In this document: positions 35,004 through 43,738 of the stretch, piece after piece
Layout of the letters: each line of letters begins with the position of its first letter
Position numbering within the stretch: the stretch's first letter is position 1
NCBI GenBank assembly: GCA_029243485.1
Contig: JAQWRY010000086.1
Span: 372,001 to 436,000, forward strand
Reading direction: 5' to 3'
DNA length: 64,000 nt
DNA from: Candidatus Binatia bacterium
GTDB lineage: Bacteria > Desulfobacterota > Binatia > UBA12015
The notes under the pieces: model-generated
What the model saw: only the letters and a program-made list of their open reading frames with translations
What the model was told of the DNA's origin: nothing
The model's database searches: none
Position numbers and translations under genes: made by a program

Positions 35004-37424
35004 TCAGAAGGCCTGTCGGGTTCCGAACAGGACCTGGATGTCCTGTTGATCGCGGTCGAGTCGGGTCGCCAGCTCGAGGTAGGCCGAGCCCGGGAAGAAG
35101 CCCATGAAGTCGTAGAGGAGGCTGACCCCGACCCCGCCGCCGATGGCCCAGTTCGCGGGATTCACCGCCCGTCCGGCAGCATCGTCGACGTTGCCGGCGT
35201 CGAGGAAGAGGCGAACCTGCGGGCGGCGGTACGTCAGGAAGTCCAGGAGGTTCAGGTCGAACTCGGGGTAGACCGCCTGCCTCAGCTCGAACCGCGCGAG
35301 GCCGATGTTGCGGGCGAGTTCCTGGTTGATCGAGATGCCGCGGATCGCGCGTTGGCCGCCGAGCGCGTACTGCTCCTGGATGGGAACGCCGGACGCCGAG
35401 AAGTCCTGCTCGAAACCGCCGAGAAGCTCTAGTGCTGCGAGCGTGTTCGGCGAGAAGATCTTTGTCGTGCCGCGCAAGCGCGCGCCGTAGCGTAGGAAGC
35501 TGTAGTCGCCGCCGAGCGCCGAGTCGTAGCCGTCGACGAACAGTCGGAGGTTCCGCTTCTCCGTCGGGTTGTTGAACCAATAGACGTTGGAATAGTCGTA
35601 CCGGATTCCGAAGCCACCGATGCCCCCGGTGCTCCGCACGTCGGGGCGGCTATCGTCTTTGAACCCCGAGACGAGGCCCGAGATCTGGTAGAACAGCAGG
35701 ACGTTGTGTCGGTAGTTGTTTGGGTCGTTTCGCGATCCGAAGTGGAAGCGCGGGCCGGTGCGGAGGCCGTACGAGCGCTCGCTGAAGTACGGCGCGAACA
35801 CGATGTCCTTGGTGTAGTCGGAGCGTTTGCGCAGCAGGAACAACGCACCGAACCCAAACTGCGACGAGCTCACGTCGATGTCCGCGCTGTCGAGGATGAA
35901 CTGATACTTCGACCGCTCCCGCCGCGGTCGGAGGTTCGGATCGATGCGCGCCCGGGGGCCATCCGGAACGACGGGAACGCGAGCACTCTCGAGTTCCTCG
36001 CGCACCCGGGAAGGCTGCTGTGGTGTCGATGCCTGGAGGGTCTCGGCGAAGGTCACGCACGGCCCGTCGAGTCGTCCGAGGTAGGTCTCGATGGCGGAGG
36101 TCAGCGGTTCTTCGCCGACGCTGCGGTCGAGGCGGGCGAACGACAGGCGGGCCGGGGGCGCGACCCGGGCGTAGCTGAAGACGCTCTCGCGCAGTTCGTC
36201 GTCCGTCAGCGAGTTCTCGAAGAACGCCTCCACGAACGGGATCTTCGGCGCCGATTCGAAGCGGTCTACGATGGCGAGGAAATCGAGATATCGGATCCAG
36301 TCGTGCACGCTCTGGTGGTCCGGGTCCGTCGCCGCGAGGAACCGGTCGGCGAGGTACCAGGCCACGCCTTGCTGGATCCAATTGCGCTGCCCGGGGGGCT
36401 CGCACTCCATCATACGAGGCTGCAGTAACGCGGCGTACACGGCCTGCGCGATCTGCGCGCCGTGAAAGCCGCTGAGCACGTCCTGGACGTGCATCGCCCG
36501 ATCCGAGATCACGATCGGCGCGTCGCTCTGCGAGGTGAGATTCCAGCGCAGCGGGATCTGCGCAACCGTGAGGGCATCGGGCGCCGTGAGCGTGTTGGGC
36601 CTGTGGTCGAACGCGTGCAGGACCAAGGTCTGGAACCGCGTGTCCGGCTCGGGGTCCGGCCCGAGTCGATATGCGCGCGGCTCGTGGGGCTCGATGAAGC
36701 GGATCTTCGTATCGCCGCGGACGGACTCTGCGATGTCGGCGTCGAGCGGTGCGAGTAGGGCGAGGTTCCGCACGAGAGCGTGGGTCGTGCGGACGCTTCC
36801 TCCGTGCCCCGCCGGGAACACGGCGTCCCCCAGCACGAGCGCTCGATCGCTCGGGGCCTGGACGTTCGCGTCGACATTCGCGGGAGGCGGCGCCCAATCG
36901 GGGTGCCAGCCTCCATTGTCGTCGCGGGCGACGAGGTAGGGGTGCCACCCGCCGACCGCGGCGAAGCCTTGTTCGGTCACTCCGAAGGGGCCGAAGCGTT
37001 TCGGCACGTCGGTGCGGAACGCGACCACGATCTCGACCGACGTAAGCCCGCCCGCGGGAAGGTCGATCTCGAGGAGTGTCTCCTCGTCGGAACCCTGCGG
37101 CCGGTCGAGCCGGTGCGGCAATGCCTCGCCCGATGCGAGTTGCACGCCTTCGACTGTGATCCCGCCAGGGTGGAAGATCCCTCGCGGGTACACGTAGCGG
37201 CGCGTGGTGTCGTCGACTTCGGGCCCCTCTTTGCGGAACCGATTCGGGTAGAGGTGTAACAGGGCGACGTCGTCGCTGCGCTCGAACCGGATTCGTACCG
37301 TTCCCTCGATGACGCCGGCGTCGGGCTCGAGCGATGCCGCGATGTCGTAGCGGGGTGCCGCTGTCGCGACCGCGGCACCGAGGAAGACCTGCAGGAGGGC
37401 CAGGAGGAGCCGCGCGCGGTGCAT
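35004..37424 (-). CDS. M1-peptidase-like (inactive) domain fused to an Omp85-type outer-membrane barrel
   Basis: An 806-residue protein. Signal peptide 1-23 (LLLALLQVFLGAAVATA). Residues about 25-235 resemble the M1 aminopeptidase N-terminal saddle (YDIAASLEPDAGVIEGTVRI). Residues about 240-480 resemble its catalytic domain, but the zinc motif HExxH is HGAQI at 321-325 and the WLNEG glutamate is glutamine (WIQQG, 349-353), so peptidase activity is unlikely. Residues about 500-806 form a beta-barrel with the Omp85 L6 signature LGGQRAIRGI (R695-G696) and a terminal aromatic strand ending VLFGTRQAF. The product is probably outer-membrane with a surface or periplasmic M1-like module. Assignment of both halves is by motif. 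Confidence 0.75.
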   Translation of the reverse strand: MHRARLLLALLQVFLGAAVATAAPRYDIAASLEPDAGVIEGTVRIRFERSDDVALLHLYPNRFRKEGPEVDDTTRRYVYPRGIFHPGGITVEGVQLASGEALPHRLDRPQGSDEETLLEIDLPAGGLTSVEIVVAFRTDVPKRFGPFGVTEQGFAAVGGWHPYLVARDDNGGWHPDWAPPPANVDANVQAPSDRALVLGDAVFPAGHGGSVRTTHALVRNLALLAPLDADIAESVRGDTKIRFIEPHEPRAYRLGPDPEPDTRFQTLVLHAFDHRPNTLTAPDALTVAQIPLRWNLTSQSDAPIVISDRAMHVQDVLSGFHGAQIAQAVYAALLQPRMMECEPPGQRNWIQQGVAWYLADRFLAATDPDHQSVHDWIRYLDFLAIVDRFESAPKIPFVEAFFENSLTDDELRESVFSYARVAPPARLSFARLDRSVGEEPLTSAIETYLGRLDGPCVTFAETLQASTPQQPSRVREELESARVPVVPDGPRARIDPNLRPRRERSKYQFILDSADIDVSSSQFGFGALFLLRKRSDYTKDIVFAPYFSERSYGLRTGPRFHFGSRNDPNNYRHNVLLFYQISGLVSGFKDDSRPDVRSTGGIGGFGIRYDYSNVYWFNNPTEKRNLRLFVDGYDSALGGDYSFLRYGARLRGTTKIFSPNTLAALELLGGFEQDFSASGVPIQEQYALGGQRAIRGISINQELARNIGLARFELRQAVYPEFDLNLLDFLTYRRPQVRLFLDAGNVDDAAGRAVNPANWAIGGGVGVSLLYDFMGFFPGSAYLELATRLDRDQQDIQVLFGTRQAF

Positions 37425-37502
37425 CGGTCTTTCCTAGCTGGCCTCCAGCTTCTTGGAAACGGGTGGGATGAACCGCGCCCGAGGGTCGCGTATCCTACTG
37501 GA

Positions 37503-38090
37503 ATGGCCGACGAAGAAGATTACGGACCGCAGGGTGACGAGAGCCGTCACCTACCGCTGGAAGAACTCGAAGCGGCCTGGAGCCGCTTTCCCGCCCCGCC
37601 GGCGGACACCGGCCGAGTCGCTCTGATCGTGTCGCGGCGGGCCGATGGCGTGCGGGATACACCTCAGCGGGCTCGCCTCTCGGCCAAAGAGGGCGTGCCG
37701 GGCGATCGCTGGGCGCGGCGCACGGGCGACCGGCCCGACATGCAACTCGCGGTCATGCGGCGCGATATCGCCGAGTTGCTCGCGAACGGCCAAGCCATCA
37801 CGCTGGCCGGTGACAATCTCTTCGTGGATCTCGATCTGTCCGACCAAAACCTCCCGGCCGGCTCCCGGCTGCGGGTCGGCGCCGCGGTCGTCGAGGTTTC
37901 GCCCGAGCCGCACAACGGCTGCCGGAAGTTCATGGGTCGGTTCGGCAACGACGGGCTGCGCTTCATCTCGGACAAGGCCAAGCGCGATCAGCACATGCGC
38001 GGCGTCTATTGGACGGTCGTCGAGGCGGGCGATGTCGCGGTGGGCGACTCGATAGAAGTCCTCCAGCGCGGGGCCTCGGCACCAGCGTAG
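37503..38090 (+). CDS. MOSC-domain protein
   Basis: A 195-residue protein with a MOSC (MoCo sulfurase C-terminal) beta-barrel. The conserved cysteine is in HNGCRKFMGRFG, and LFVDLDLSDQNLPAGSRLRVG and VPGDRW match the family. Members such as YiiM and YuaD move sulfur or reduce N-hydroxylated compounds with molybdenum cofactor. The start at ATG 37503 removes a spurious upstream extension. The N-terminal 40 residues are acidic and helical, outside the domain. MoCo genes occur about 7 kb away but in a separate operon. Confidence 0.85.
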   Translation: MADEEDYGPQGDESRHLPLEELEAAWSRFPAPPADTGRVALIVSRRADGVRDTPQRARLSAKEGVPGDRWARRTGDRPDMQLAVMRRDIAELLANGQAITLAGDNLFVDLDLSDQNLPAGSRLRVGAAVVEVSPEPHNGCRKFMGRFGNDGLRFISDKAKRDQHMRGVYWTVVEAGDVAVGDSIEVLQRGASAPA

Positions 38091-38138
38091 ACCACCGCCG
38101 TAGACGTGGGCGGGGTCCACCCGTATGACTCCTCGGTC

Positions 38139-39077
38139 ATGGCGGGACAGGGCGACATCTCTCTGTCAGGGGCGCTCCGTTGGGACGGGCTCTTCTGGCG
38201 CCGAATCGCCTACTACGGGGCCGCCCATGGTCCCGATTGGTGGAAGAAGGGCATGCCGCCGCTATTTGGCTCTCTGTTCTTCGCGCTGATTGGCCGCAAC
38301 AGACGGGCAGTGGTCCAGAACCTCCGGCAGGTCCTCGGGCAGCCTGGTTGGCGGGCCGAGCATCGAGCGGCTCTGCAGACGTTCATCGAGTTTGCGTACG
38401 TGTTCCAGGAGACACTCGAGTTCGAGGGCCATCGTCTGCACGGGTCCGATCTTGCCGACGCCCTCGAGCTGGAGCTCGACATCCAGTACCCGCCGGACTT
38501 CGACCTCGACGAGATCCTCGCGCAGAAGCAGGGGCTCATCGTGCTCACCTCCCATTTCGGTTGCTGGGAGATCGGCGCACGGGTCATGCAGAAGCTCGAT
38601 CGGCCCGTGAATCTGGTGATGGCTACGGAAGCGAACGCGACCGTCGAGCGGTTCGCCGTGGAGAAGAAAGAGCAGCATGGGCTGAAGGTGATCCACTCCG
38701 ACCGATCCGCGTTCTCTTCGGTGGAGATGATCCGCGCGCTGCGACGAGGCGAGATCGTGGCGATCCAGCTCGATCGCGCGGCACCTGGCCAGGTGACGCA
38801 GCCAATCGACTTCTTCGGTAAACCGGCGCCGTTCCAGATCGGGCCGTTCATGCTCGCGAAACTCGCCGGAGTTCCCGTCTGGCCCGTGTACGTCGTGCGA
38901 TTGGGTCGGCGGCGCTTTCGGTTCCTTCCGGAACCGGTGCGGCACATCGACCGACAGGCGAGCCGGGATGAGGTCGTGGACGTGATGCGGGATGTCATGG
39001 GCAGCTTCGAACAGAACGTTCGTGCCTACCCGCATCAGTGGTTCCAGTTTCACGACGTCTGGGACAGTGGTACCTGA
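38139..39077 (+). CDS. LpxL/HtrB-type lysophospholipid or lipid A acyltransferase
   Basis: Membrane-bound acyltransferase of about 312 residues with the HxxxxE catalytic motif in LTSHFGCWEIG. It also shows the late block LDRAAPGQ, ARVMQKLDRPVNLV and a single N-terminal membrane anchor region (LFGSLFFALIG). Start is uncertain: ATG 38139 is used; GTG 38106 would add eleven residues. It heads a four-gene set with plsC-like, GT2 and AMP-forming ligase genes. That context suggests acylation of a glycolipid or aminolipid other than lipid A, but the acyl acceptor cannot be told. Confidence 0.85.
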   Translation: MAGQGDISLSGALRWDGLFWRRIAYYGAAHGPDWWKKGMPPLFGSLFFALIGRNRRAVVQNLRQVLGQPGWRAEHRAALQTFIEFAYVFQETLEFEGHRLHGSDLADALELELDIQYPPDFDLDEILAQKQGLIVLTSHFGCWEIGARVMQKLDRPVNLVMATEANATVERFAVEKKEQHGLKVIHSDRSAFSSVEMIRALRRGEIVAIQLDRAAPGQVTQPIDFFGKPAPFQIGPFMLAKLAGVPVWPVYVVRLGRRRFRFLPEPVRHIDRQASRDEVVDVMRDVMGSFEQNVRAYPHQWFQFHDVWDSGT

Positions 39078-39082
39078 GGCGC

Positions 39083-39871
39083 ATGCAGCAGCTACGGATT
39101 CCGGCCACACAGTGGGACGACGAACTCGTGACGAGCGTCGGCGCGTCGGCCGCGTCCCGCGCCCGGATCTTCCTGAACCGCATCCTCTTCCGCGCGATGG
39201 TGTTCTTCTGTGGAGCGGTCGCCGCGGTCCTGCATCCGCTCTCCCGCGAGAGGGCGTGGCAGTGGGTGGCGTTTTCGGCGCGAAGTCTGGGCGTCGCGAC
39301 CGGGGTCGAGGTGAAGCTCTTCGGGCTCGAGAATCTCCCCGCCGGCCCGAGCGTGCTCACGCCGAACCACGCGAGCCACTACGACATCGCCGCGTTGCTG
39401 GGATACCTGCCGGGCAACAATAGATTCGCCGCGAAGAAGGAGTTGTTCCGCGAGCCGATCCTTGGCGTGGCGATGAAGACCCTCGGAATGATCCCGATCG
39501 ATCGCGACGATCCCGCGAAGTCGATTGAGCGGCTCAACCGACTTGAAGAAGGTGGCCGCGGCGCGTTCTCGCTCGTGATGTTCCCGGAGGGAACGCGGTC
39601 CACGGAAGCCGGACTGCAGCCCTTCAAGAAGGGAGCCTTCGCGCTCGCCATCCAGCTGAAGCGACCCATCGTTCCGATCGCGATTCACGGCACCTCGGGC
39701 GTGATGCCGCGTGGCAGGTACCTGTCGATCCGTCCGGGCACCGTGGTCATCGAGGTGCTTCCCCCGATTGAGACCGCGGATCTGATTTACGACGATCGCG
39801 AACGTCTCTGTGATCAGACCCGCGCGGAGATCTTCGCGCGTCTCTCGCGGGCGCGAGAAACCGCGGAGTGA
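39083..39871 (+). CDS. PlsC-type 1-acyl-glycerol-3-phosphate acyltransferase
   Basis: A 262-residue lysophosphatidate-type acyltransferase. The HxxxxD motif is NHASHYD, the second motif is MFPEGTRST and a third is KRPIVPIAIHG. ATG 39083 begins six bases after the LpxL-like stop; ATG 39038 would overlap that gene. It shares its stop with the GTG start of the GT2 gene (GTGA). Having two different acyltransferases in one operon implies a diacylated product. Confidence 0.88.
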   Translation: MQQLRIPATQWDDELVTSVGASAASRARIFLNRILFRAMVFFCGAVAAVLHPLSRERAWQWVAFSARSLGVATGVEVKLFGLENLPAGPSVLTPNHASHYDIAALLGYLPGNNRFAAKKELFREPILGVAMKTLGMIPIDRDDPAKSIERLNRLEEGGRGAFSLVMFPEGTRSTEAGLQPFKKGAFALAIQLKRPIVPIAIHGTSGVMPRGRYLSIRPGTVVIEVLPPIETADLIYDDRERLCDQTRAEIFARLSRARETAE

Positions 39872-40560
39872 GCGAGCCCCGGATTGCGGCGCTGATCCCC
39901 TGCCTCGACGTCGAGGGTACGCTCGGCGCGGTGATTCAGGGGGTGCTCGCGCACGTCGATCACGCCCTCGTCGTGGACGATGGATCGACCGACAGTACGA
40001 GCGCAGCAGGAGCATCGGCAGGCGCCGACGTCCTGCGGCACGAGAAGAACCTGGGCAAGGGGGCCGCGCTGCGTTCGGGAATGGAACGGCTGCGCGACCA
40101 GGGATACACGCACGTCTTCAGCGTCGACGGGGACGGACAGCATCTGACCGACGAGATGCCCGTGCTCCTCGAGGAATGGCGCGAGGCCCCCGATGCCATC
40201 GTGGTGGGTGAGCGCATTCGTGAAGAGGGGCAGGAGGTCGCGGGGATCCGGCGGTTCGGGAACGACTTCGCGAACTGGTGGGTCGCGCTCGCGGCGGGGA
40301 CACGGTTCCCTGACACCCAATCCGGATTCCGGATCTACCCGATTGCCCCGACGCTCGGCCTTGGCGTCCGAGCCGATCACTACGAGTTCGAGAGCGAGGT
40401 TTTGATCCTCGCGGCCCGCCGGGGGCTCGATGTGAGGTCGCGGAAGGTGCACGTCTACTACCCTCCGCCCGACCGACTCGTGAGCCACTACAATCCGTGG
40501 ATCGACACGATTCGGATCATCAAGACCGTCGTCCCGTTCGCGGCCGGTTGGCGTGGATGA
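39868..40560 (+). CDS. Glycosyltransferase family 2 (dolichol-phosphate-mannose synthase-like)
   Basis: A 230-residue GT-A enzyme without membrane helices. It shows VVDDGSTDSTS, the DxD-like DGDGQHLTD and the RFPDTQSGFRIYP motif characteristic of polyprenyl-phosphate hexose transferases such as DPM1. It starts with GTG overlapping the plsC-like stop. The most likely product is a lipid-linked sugar. It is the third gene of the lipid operon. Confidence 0.9.
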   Translation: MSEPRIAALIPCLDVEGTLGAVIQGVLAHVDHALVVDDGSTDSTSAAGASAGADVLRHEKNLGKGAALRSGMERLRDQGYTHVFSVDGDGQHLTDEMPVLLEEWREAPDAIVVGERIREEGQEVAGIRRFGNDFANWWVALAAGTRFPDTQSGFRIYPIAPTLGLGVRADHYEFESEVLILAARRGLDVRSRKVHVYYPPPDRLVSHYNPWIDTIRIIKTVVPFAAGWRG

Positions 40561-40610
40561 GCCGCCGGGCTCACTGGTCATGCCGCTTCCGGCGTGCGAC
40601 ATAGGCTCGC

Positions 40611-42011
40611 ATGGACGGAGGACACGGCAGAGCGGCTCAGCCCGTGGCGTCCCGCGACGAGATCCTACGGTTGGCGATCGAGCGCGCGCGACAGAGCCCT
40701 TTCTACGCGCAGCATCTCGAGGGCCACACGCTGGAGTCGCGCAAGGATCTCGCGTCGCTCCCGTTTACGAAGAAGGGTGACCTGACCGCGGCGAGCCCCT
40801 TCGGCATGTTGGCGGTGCCGCCGTCCAAGGCGTGGCACTACCACGAGACCAGCGGAACCACGGGCGAGCCGACGTCGACGTGGTCGGGGCTCGACGAGCT
40901 GAAGCTGATGGCGACGCGCGTGCACTCGATGGTGCCCGAGCTCGATACCGAGACGATTCTGCTGAATCGATTCCCGCTGTTCGCGCCGGTCTCGTTCGTG
41001 TTCGAAGAAACGCTCCGACAGGCCGGAGCCTGTCACATCGCCGCCGGCAACATGAGCTGGGACGTGCCGTTCACCCGTGCGCTCGAGTTCATCCAGCGGC
41101 TGAAGGTGACGGCGATCTCGAGTCTTCCGCTCGAGCCCATCCTTCTTCGCGAGCTGGCCCGGGATCAGGGGCTCGATCTCCGGAAGGGTCTCGGCTCTGT
41201 CGAGGTGATCTTCTGCGGTGGTGCGGTTCTCCCTCCGGCGCTTCGCCGAGTTATCGAGCACGACTGGGAGGCTCGTATCGTCGAGATCTACGGATCGAAC
41301 GAGACGATGCTCATGGGCGTCGGGTGCACCGAGGGGCGGCTGCACCTTTGTGAAGAGCTTCTCGAGTTCGAGATCCTGCATCCCGATACCCACGAGCCGG
41401 TCGGTCCGGGCGAAGCCGGGATCGTGACGATCACGAGTCTGGTGCAGGAGGTCATGCCGCTCGTGCGGTACGTCACTGAGGACCTCGTTCGCCGCGAGAC
41501 CGAGCCGTGCCCGTGCGGCCGGGCCGACGAGACGATCGAGGTGCTCGGGCGCCTGGAGGAGGCCGTGGAGATCGCCGGTGGCCGTGCGATGCACTACGAG
41601 ATTCTGGACGCCGCCTACGAGTTCGCGGACGAGCTCGGGACCCGGATCTTCTTCATCTTGATTCGGCCCCACGAGCTGCGGCTGCTGGTTGAACTCGATG
41701 ATCCCAGCGGCGCGCATCCCGTAGAGGCAGAGCGCAAGCTCGCCGAGCGGATCGGTCTACCGATCACGGTCGAGCGGCTCGGGCCGAACGAAGTTCTCGA
41801 TCGCAGCGCGATGTTCCGGACGCCTTCGATCTACAAGCCGTCGGTGATCAGTGACTGGCGCCGCCCGGGACGCAAGCCCATCACGATCATGGAGGCGTTG
41901 CTCGAGTGGCCGACGTTCGACGGTCGGACGCTCTTCCATCTCGGCAAGCGTCAGATCCGAAACGCGCTTCGGCGGCGCCGCCTCACGCGCGAAGACGCGC
42001 AGCGAAGCTGA
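40611..42011 (+). CDS. AMP-forming acyl/aryl-CoA ligase, PaaK-like
   Basis: ANL-superfamily adenylate-forming enzyme of 466 residues related to phenylacetate-CoA ligase and coenzyme F390 synthetase. Visible motifs are SGTTGEPTST (ATP loop), YGSNETMLMG (A5), and a cysteine pair CPCGR followed by EVLGRLEEAVEIAGG. It activates a carboxylic acid as AMP ester for transfer to CoA or a carrier. The C-terminal basic stretch (RQIRNALRRRRLTRE) is unusual. It starts 50 bases after the GT2 gene and closes the four-gene set. Confidence 0.88.
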   Translation: MDGGHGRAAQPVASRDEILRLAIERARQSPFYAQHLEGHTLESRKDLASLPFTKKGDLTAASPFGMLAVPPSKAWHYHETSGTTGEPTSTWSGLDELKLMATRVHSMVPELDTETILLNRFPLFAPVSFVFEETLRQAGACHIAAGNMSWDVPFTRALEFIQRLKVTAISSLPLEPILLRELARDQGLDLRKGLGSVEVIFCGGAVLPPALRRVIEHDWEARIVEIYGSNETMLMGVGCTEGRLHLCEELLEFEILHPDTHEPVGPGEAGIVTITSLVQEVMPLVRYVTEDLVRRETEPCPCGRADETIEVLGRLEEAVEIAGGRAMHYEILDAAYEFADELGTRIFFILIRPHELRLLVELDDPSGAHPVEAERKLAERIGLPITVERLGPNEVLDRSAMFRTPSIYKPSVISDWRRPGRKPITIMEALLEWPTFDGRTLFHLGKRQIRNALRRRRLTREDAQRS

Positions 42012-42023
42012 TCGGGCGTTCGC

Positions 42024-42692
42024 TCAACCAGGCGGGCGATCGCGCAGAGCGATCGCCTTCTCCATCAGTGCATCGCGGTCCCGGTCCCACGAAAGGGTGC
42101 CGAGCACGATCTGCATCATGACGACTTTGCACCGTTGGATTTCCTTCTCGCCGACGCGCGCCTGATCGATCTCGGAGCTGACGCGCTCGAGTGCGGCGAC
42201 GACACCGACATAGAGAAGCGGGTCGGTCTCGGTGCCGAGCACCTCACTTGCTTCGGCGGTGAACCAGAGGGTGACCGCATCGAGGATCGCCTGGCGCTGT
42301 TGGCCTGCATTCGAGCCGGGCCGCATCGCTTCGGCGATCAGTACGGTCCCGATCGGTCCGATCGCTGCCCGCCAGCGCAGATAGGCGTCGATTGCTTTGT
42401 CGAGTCGCTCGAGCGGGTCGGCCGCGATCGCGATCGCACCCTTCATCGACTGGATCACCGAGAAGGCCTGCGATTCGGCGATCGCGTCGAAGACTTCATC
42501 GCGGTTCGCGAAGAACTTGTAGAACGTCGGCCGTGACACGCCGGCCTCGAGCAGGATGTCCTCGACGCGCGTGTCGTTGTAGCCGTGCTGCCCGAAGGCC
42601 TTCATCGCACCCTCGAGAATCCGGATGCGGCTCCCCGCGACGGGGACCTCCCGTTCGCGGCGGCGGCGACTTCGTCGCAGGGGGCGGGGCAT
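42024..42692 (-). CDS. TetR-family transcriptional regulator
   Basis: A 222-residue regulator with helix-turn-helix ILEGAMKAFGQHGYNDTRV and GVSRPTFYKFFANRDEVF. The first 17 residues are highly basic and may be a DNA-binding arm. It is divergent from the PF10118-like hydrolase gene, so self- and neighbour repression through the intergenic region is likely. It converges with the PaaK-like gene with a 12-base gap. Confidence 0.92.
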   Translation of the reverse strand: MPRPLRRSRRRREREVPVAGSRIRILEGAMKAFGQHGYNDTRVEDILLEAGVSRPTFYKFFANRDEVFDAIAESQAFSVIQSMKGAIAIAADPLERLDKAIDAYLRWRAAIGPIGTVLIAEAMRPGSNAGQQRQAILDAVTLWFTAEASEVLGTETDPLLYVGVVAALERVSSEIDQARVGEKEIQRCKVVMMQIVLGTLSWDRDRDALMEKAIALRDRPPG

Positions 42693-42793
42693 GAGATGTC
42701 CTAGAGATTACTGCGGTGTTAGTAAATAGCTGATCTTCCGAGGATAACTTTAGCCCGTATTCGCTAGGGTTTCTTCGTGAGTTGCGATTGAAC

Positions 42794-42822
42794 TTGACAC
42801 GTATGTTAACTTTGCGTACAAC
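42794..42822 (+). promoter_or_regulatory. Promoter/operator for the PF10118-type gene
   Basis: TTGACA (42794-42799), 17-bp spacer, TACAAC (42817-42822). The start codon at 42829 falls where transcription should begin, so the mRNA may be leaderless. An imperfect dyad GTATGTTAAC-TTTGCGTAC overlaps the spacer and could be the TetR site. Confidence 0.55.
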
Positions 42823-42828
42823 ACACTC

Positions 42829-43650
42829 ATGGCAACTCCAGCCCATCTCGACATCGAGCAGCGTGATCTCCACTTCGAATTCTCCCCCGAGGAACTCCGC
42901 AGCTGGCATCCCGACGGCCCCCACGTCGCGCATCTGTTCAACGCGATGTCGGTCTTCTTCCCCGAAGGCGAGAAGCTCTTCATCGAGGCCGTTCGCCACT
43001 ACCGCGATCGCATCGACGATCCGCAGTTGTCGGCGGACGTCCAGGCGTTCGTCGGGCAGGAGGCCATGCACAGTCGGGAGCACCGGCGGTACAACCAGGC
43101 TCTTGCGGATGCCGGACTCCCCGTGGCGAAGCTCGAAGGTTGGCTCAAGGGCTTCCTCGGCCGACTGAAGACGCGCACGTCTCCTATGGAGCGTCTGGCG
43201 ATTACGATCGCGCTGGAGCACTTCACGGCGATCATGGCGGGACAGGTCCTCGCCGACGACAGCCTCGGGCGCGACAACGAGGTCGCGAATGCCTGGCGTT
43301 GGCACGCAGTCGAGGAGACGGAGCACAAGGCGGTCGCCTTCGACGTCTATCAGGAGGTTTCCAAGCGCCCCGTGCAGGCGTACCTCTTGCGGAGCGTCGT
43401 GATGCTCAGCTCCTCGGCGATCTTCTGGTTCCTTGTCTTTCGCTTCCACTTCGCGCTGGTGAAGGCCGATGGTCTCGCGGGTGACGTGCGCGGCTGGCTC
43501 GCGTTCGGCCGGTTCCTCTGGCTCCGCCCCGGCATGTTGCGACGGTTGATCGCTCCGTGGGCGCACTACTTCCGACCGGGTTTCCACCCCTGGCAAGAGG
43601 ACAATCATAAGGTCGTGGACGAGTGGAAAGCCGAGCTCGACCCGGCCTGA
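42829..43650 (+). CDS. Ferritin-like metal-dependent hydrolase (PF10118-type)
   Basis: A 273-residue protein of the family annotated as predicted metal-dependent hydrolase. It is helical with a ferritin-like set of metal ligands: VGQEAMHSREHRRYN, ALEHFTAIMAG and WHAVEETEHKAVAFDVY. One membrane-like segment (SSAIFWFLVFRFHFALV) lies near the C-terminus. These proteins are commonly paired with TetR regulators, as here. Real activity is unknown; a di-iron oxidase is as likely as hydrolysis. Confidence 0.88.
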   Translation: MATPAHLDIEQRDLHFEFSPEELRSWHPDGPHVAHLFNAMSVFFPEGEKLFIEAVRHYRDRIDDPQLSADVQAFVGQEAMHSREHRRYNQALADAGLPVAKLEGWLKGFLGRLKTRTSPMERLAITIALEHFTAIMAGQVLADDSLGRDNEVANAWRWHAVEETEHKAVAFDVYQEVSKRPVQAYLLRSVVMLSSSAIFWFLVFRFHFALVKADGLAGDVRGWLAFGRFLWLRPGMLRRLIAPWAHYFRPGFHPWQEDNHKVVDEWKAELDPA

Positions 43651-43738
43651 ACACGGCATCGGTACGCGGCACGGCTTCGCCGTACTGCCGCGCCGCACCT
43701 AGGCGTGACCGGACCTGCGTGATATCTCGCCGTGAAGA

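Noticed and set aside
38139-42011. Aryl polyene biosynthetic cluster
   Set aside because: Acyltransferases and an AMP ligase are present, but ketosynthases, dehydratases, dedicated ACPs and an MMPL exporter are missing from the neighbourhood.
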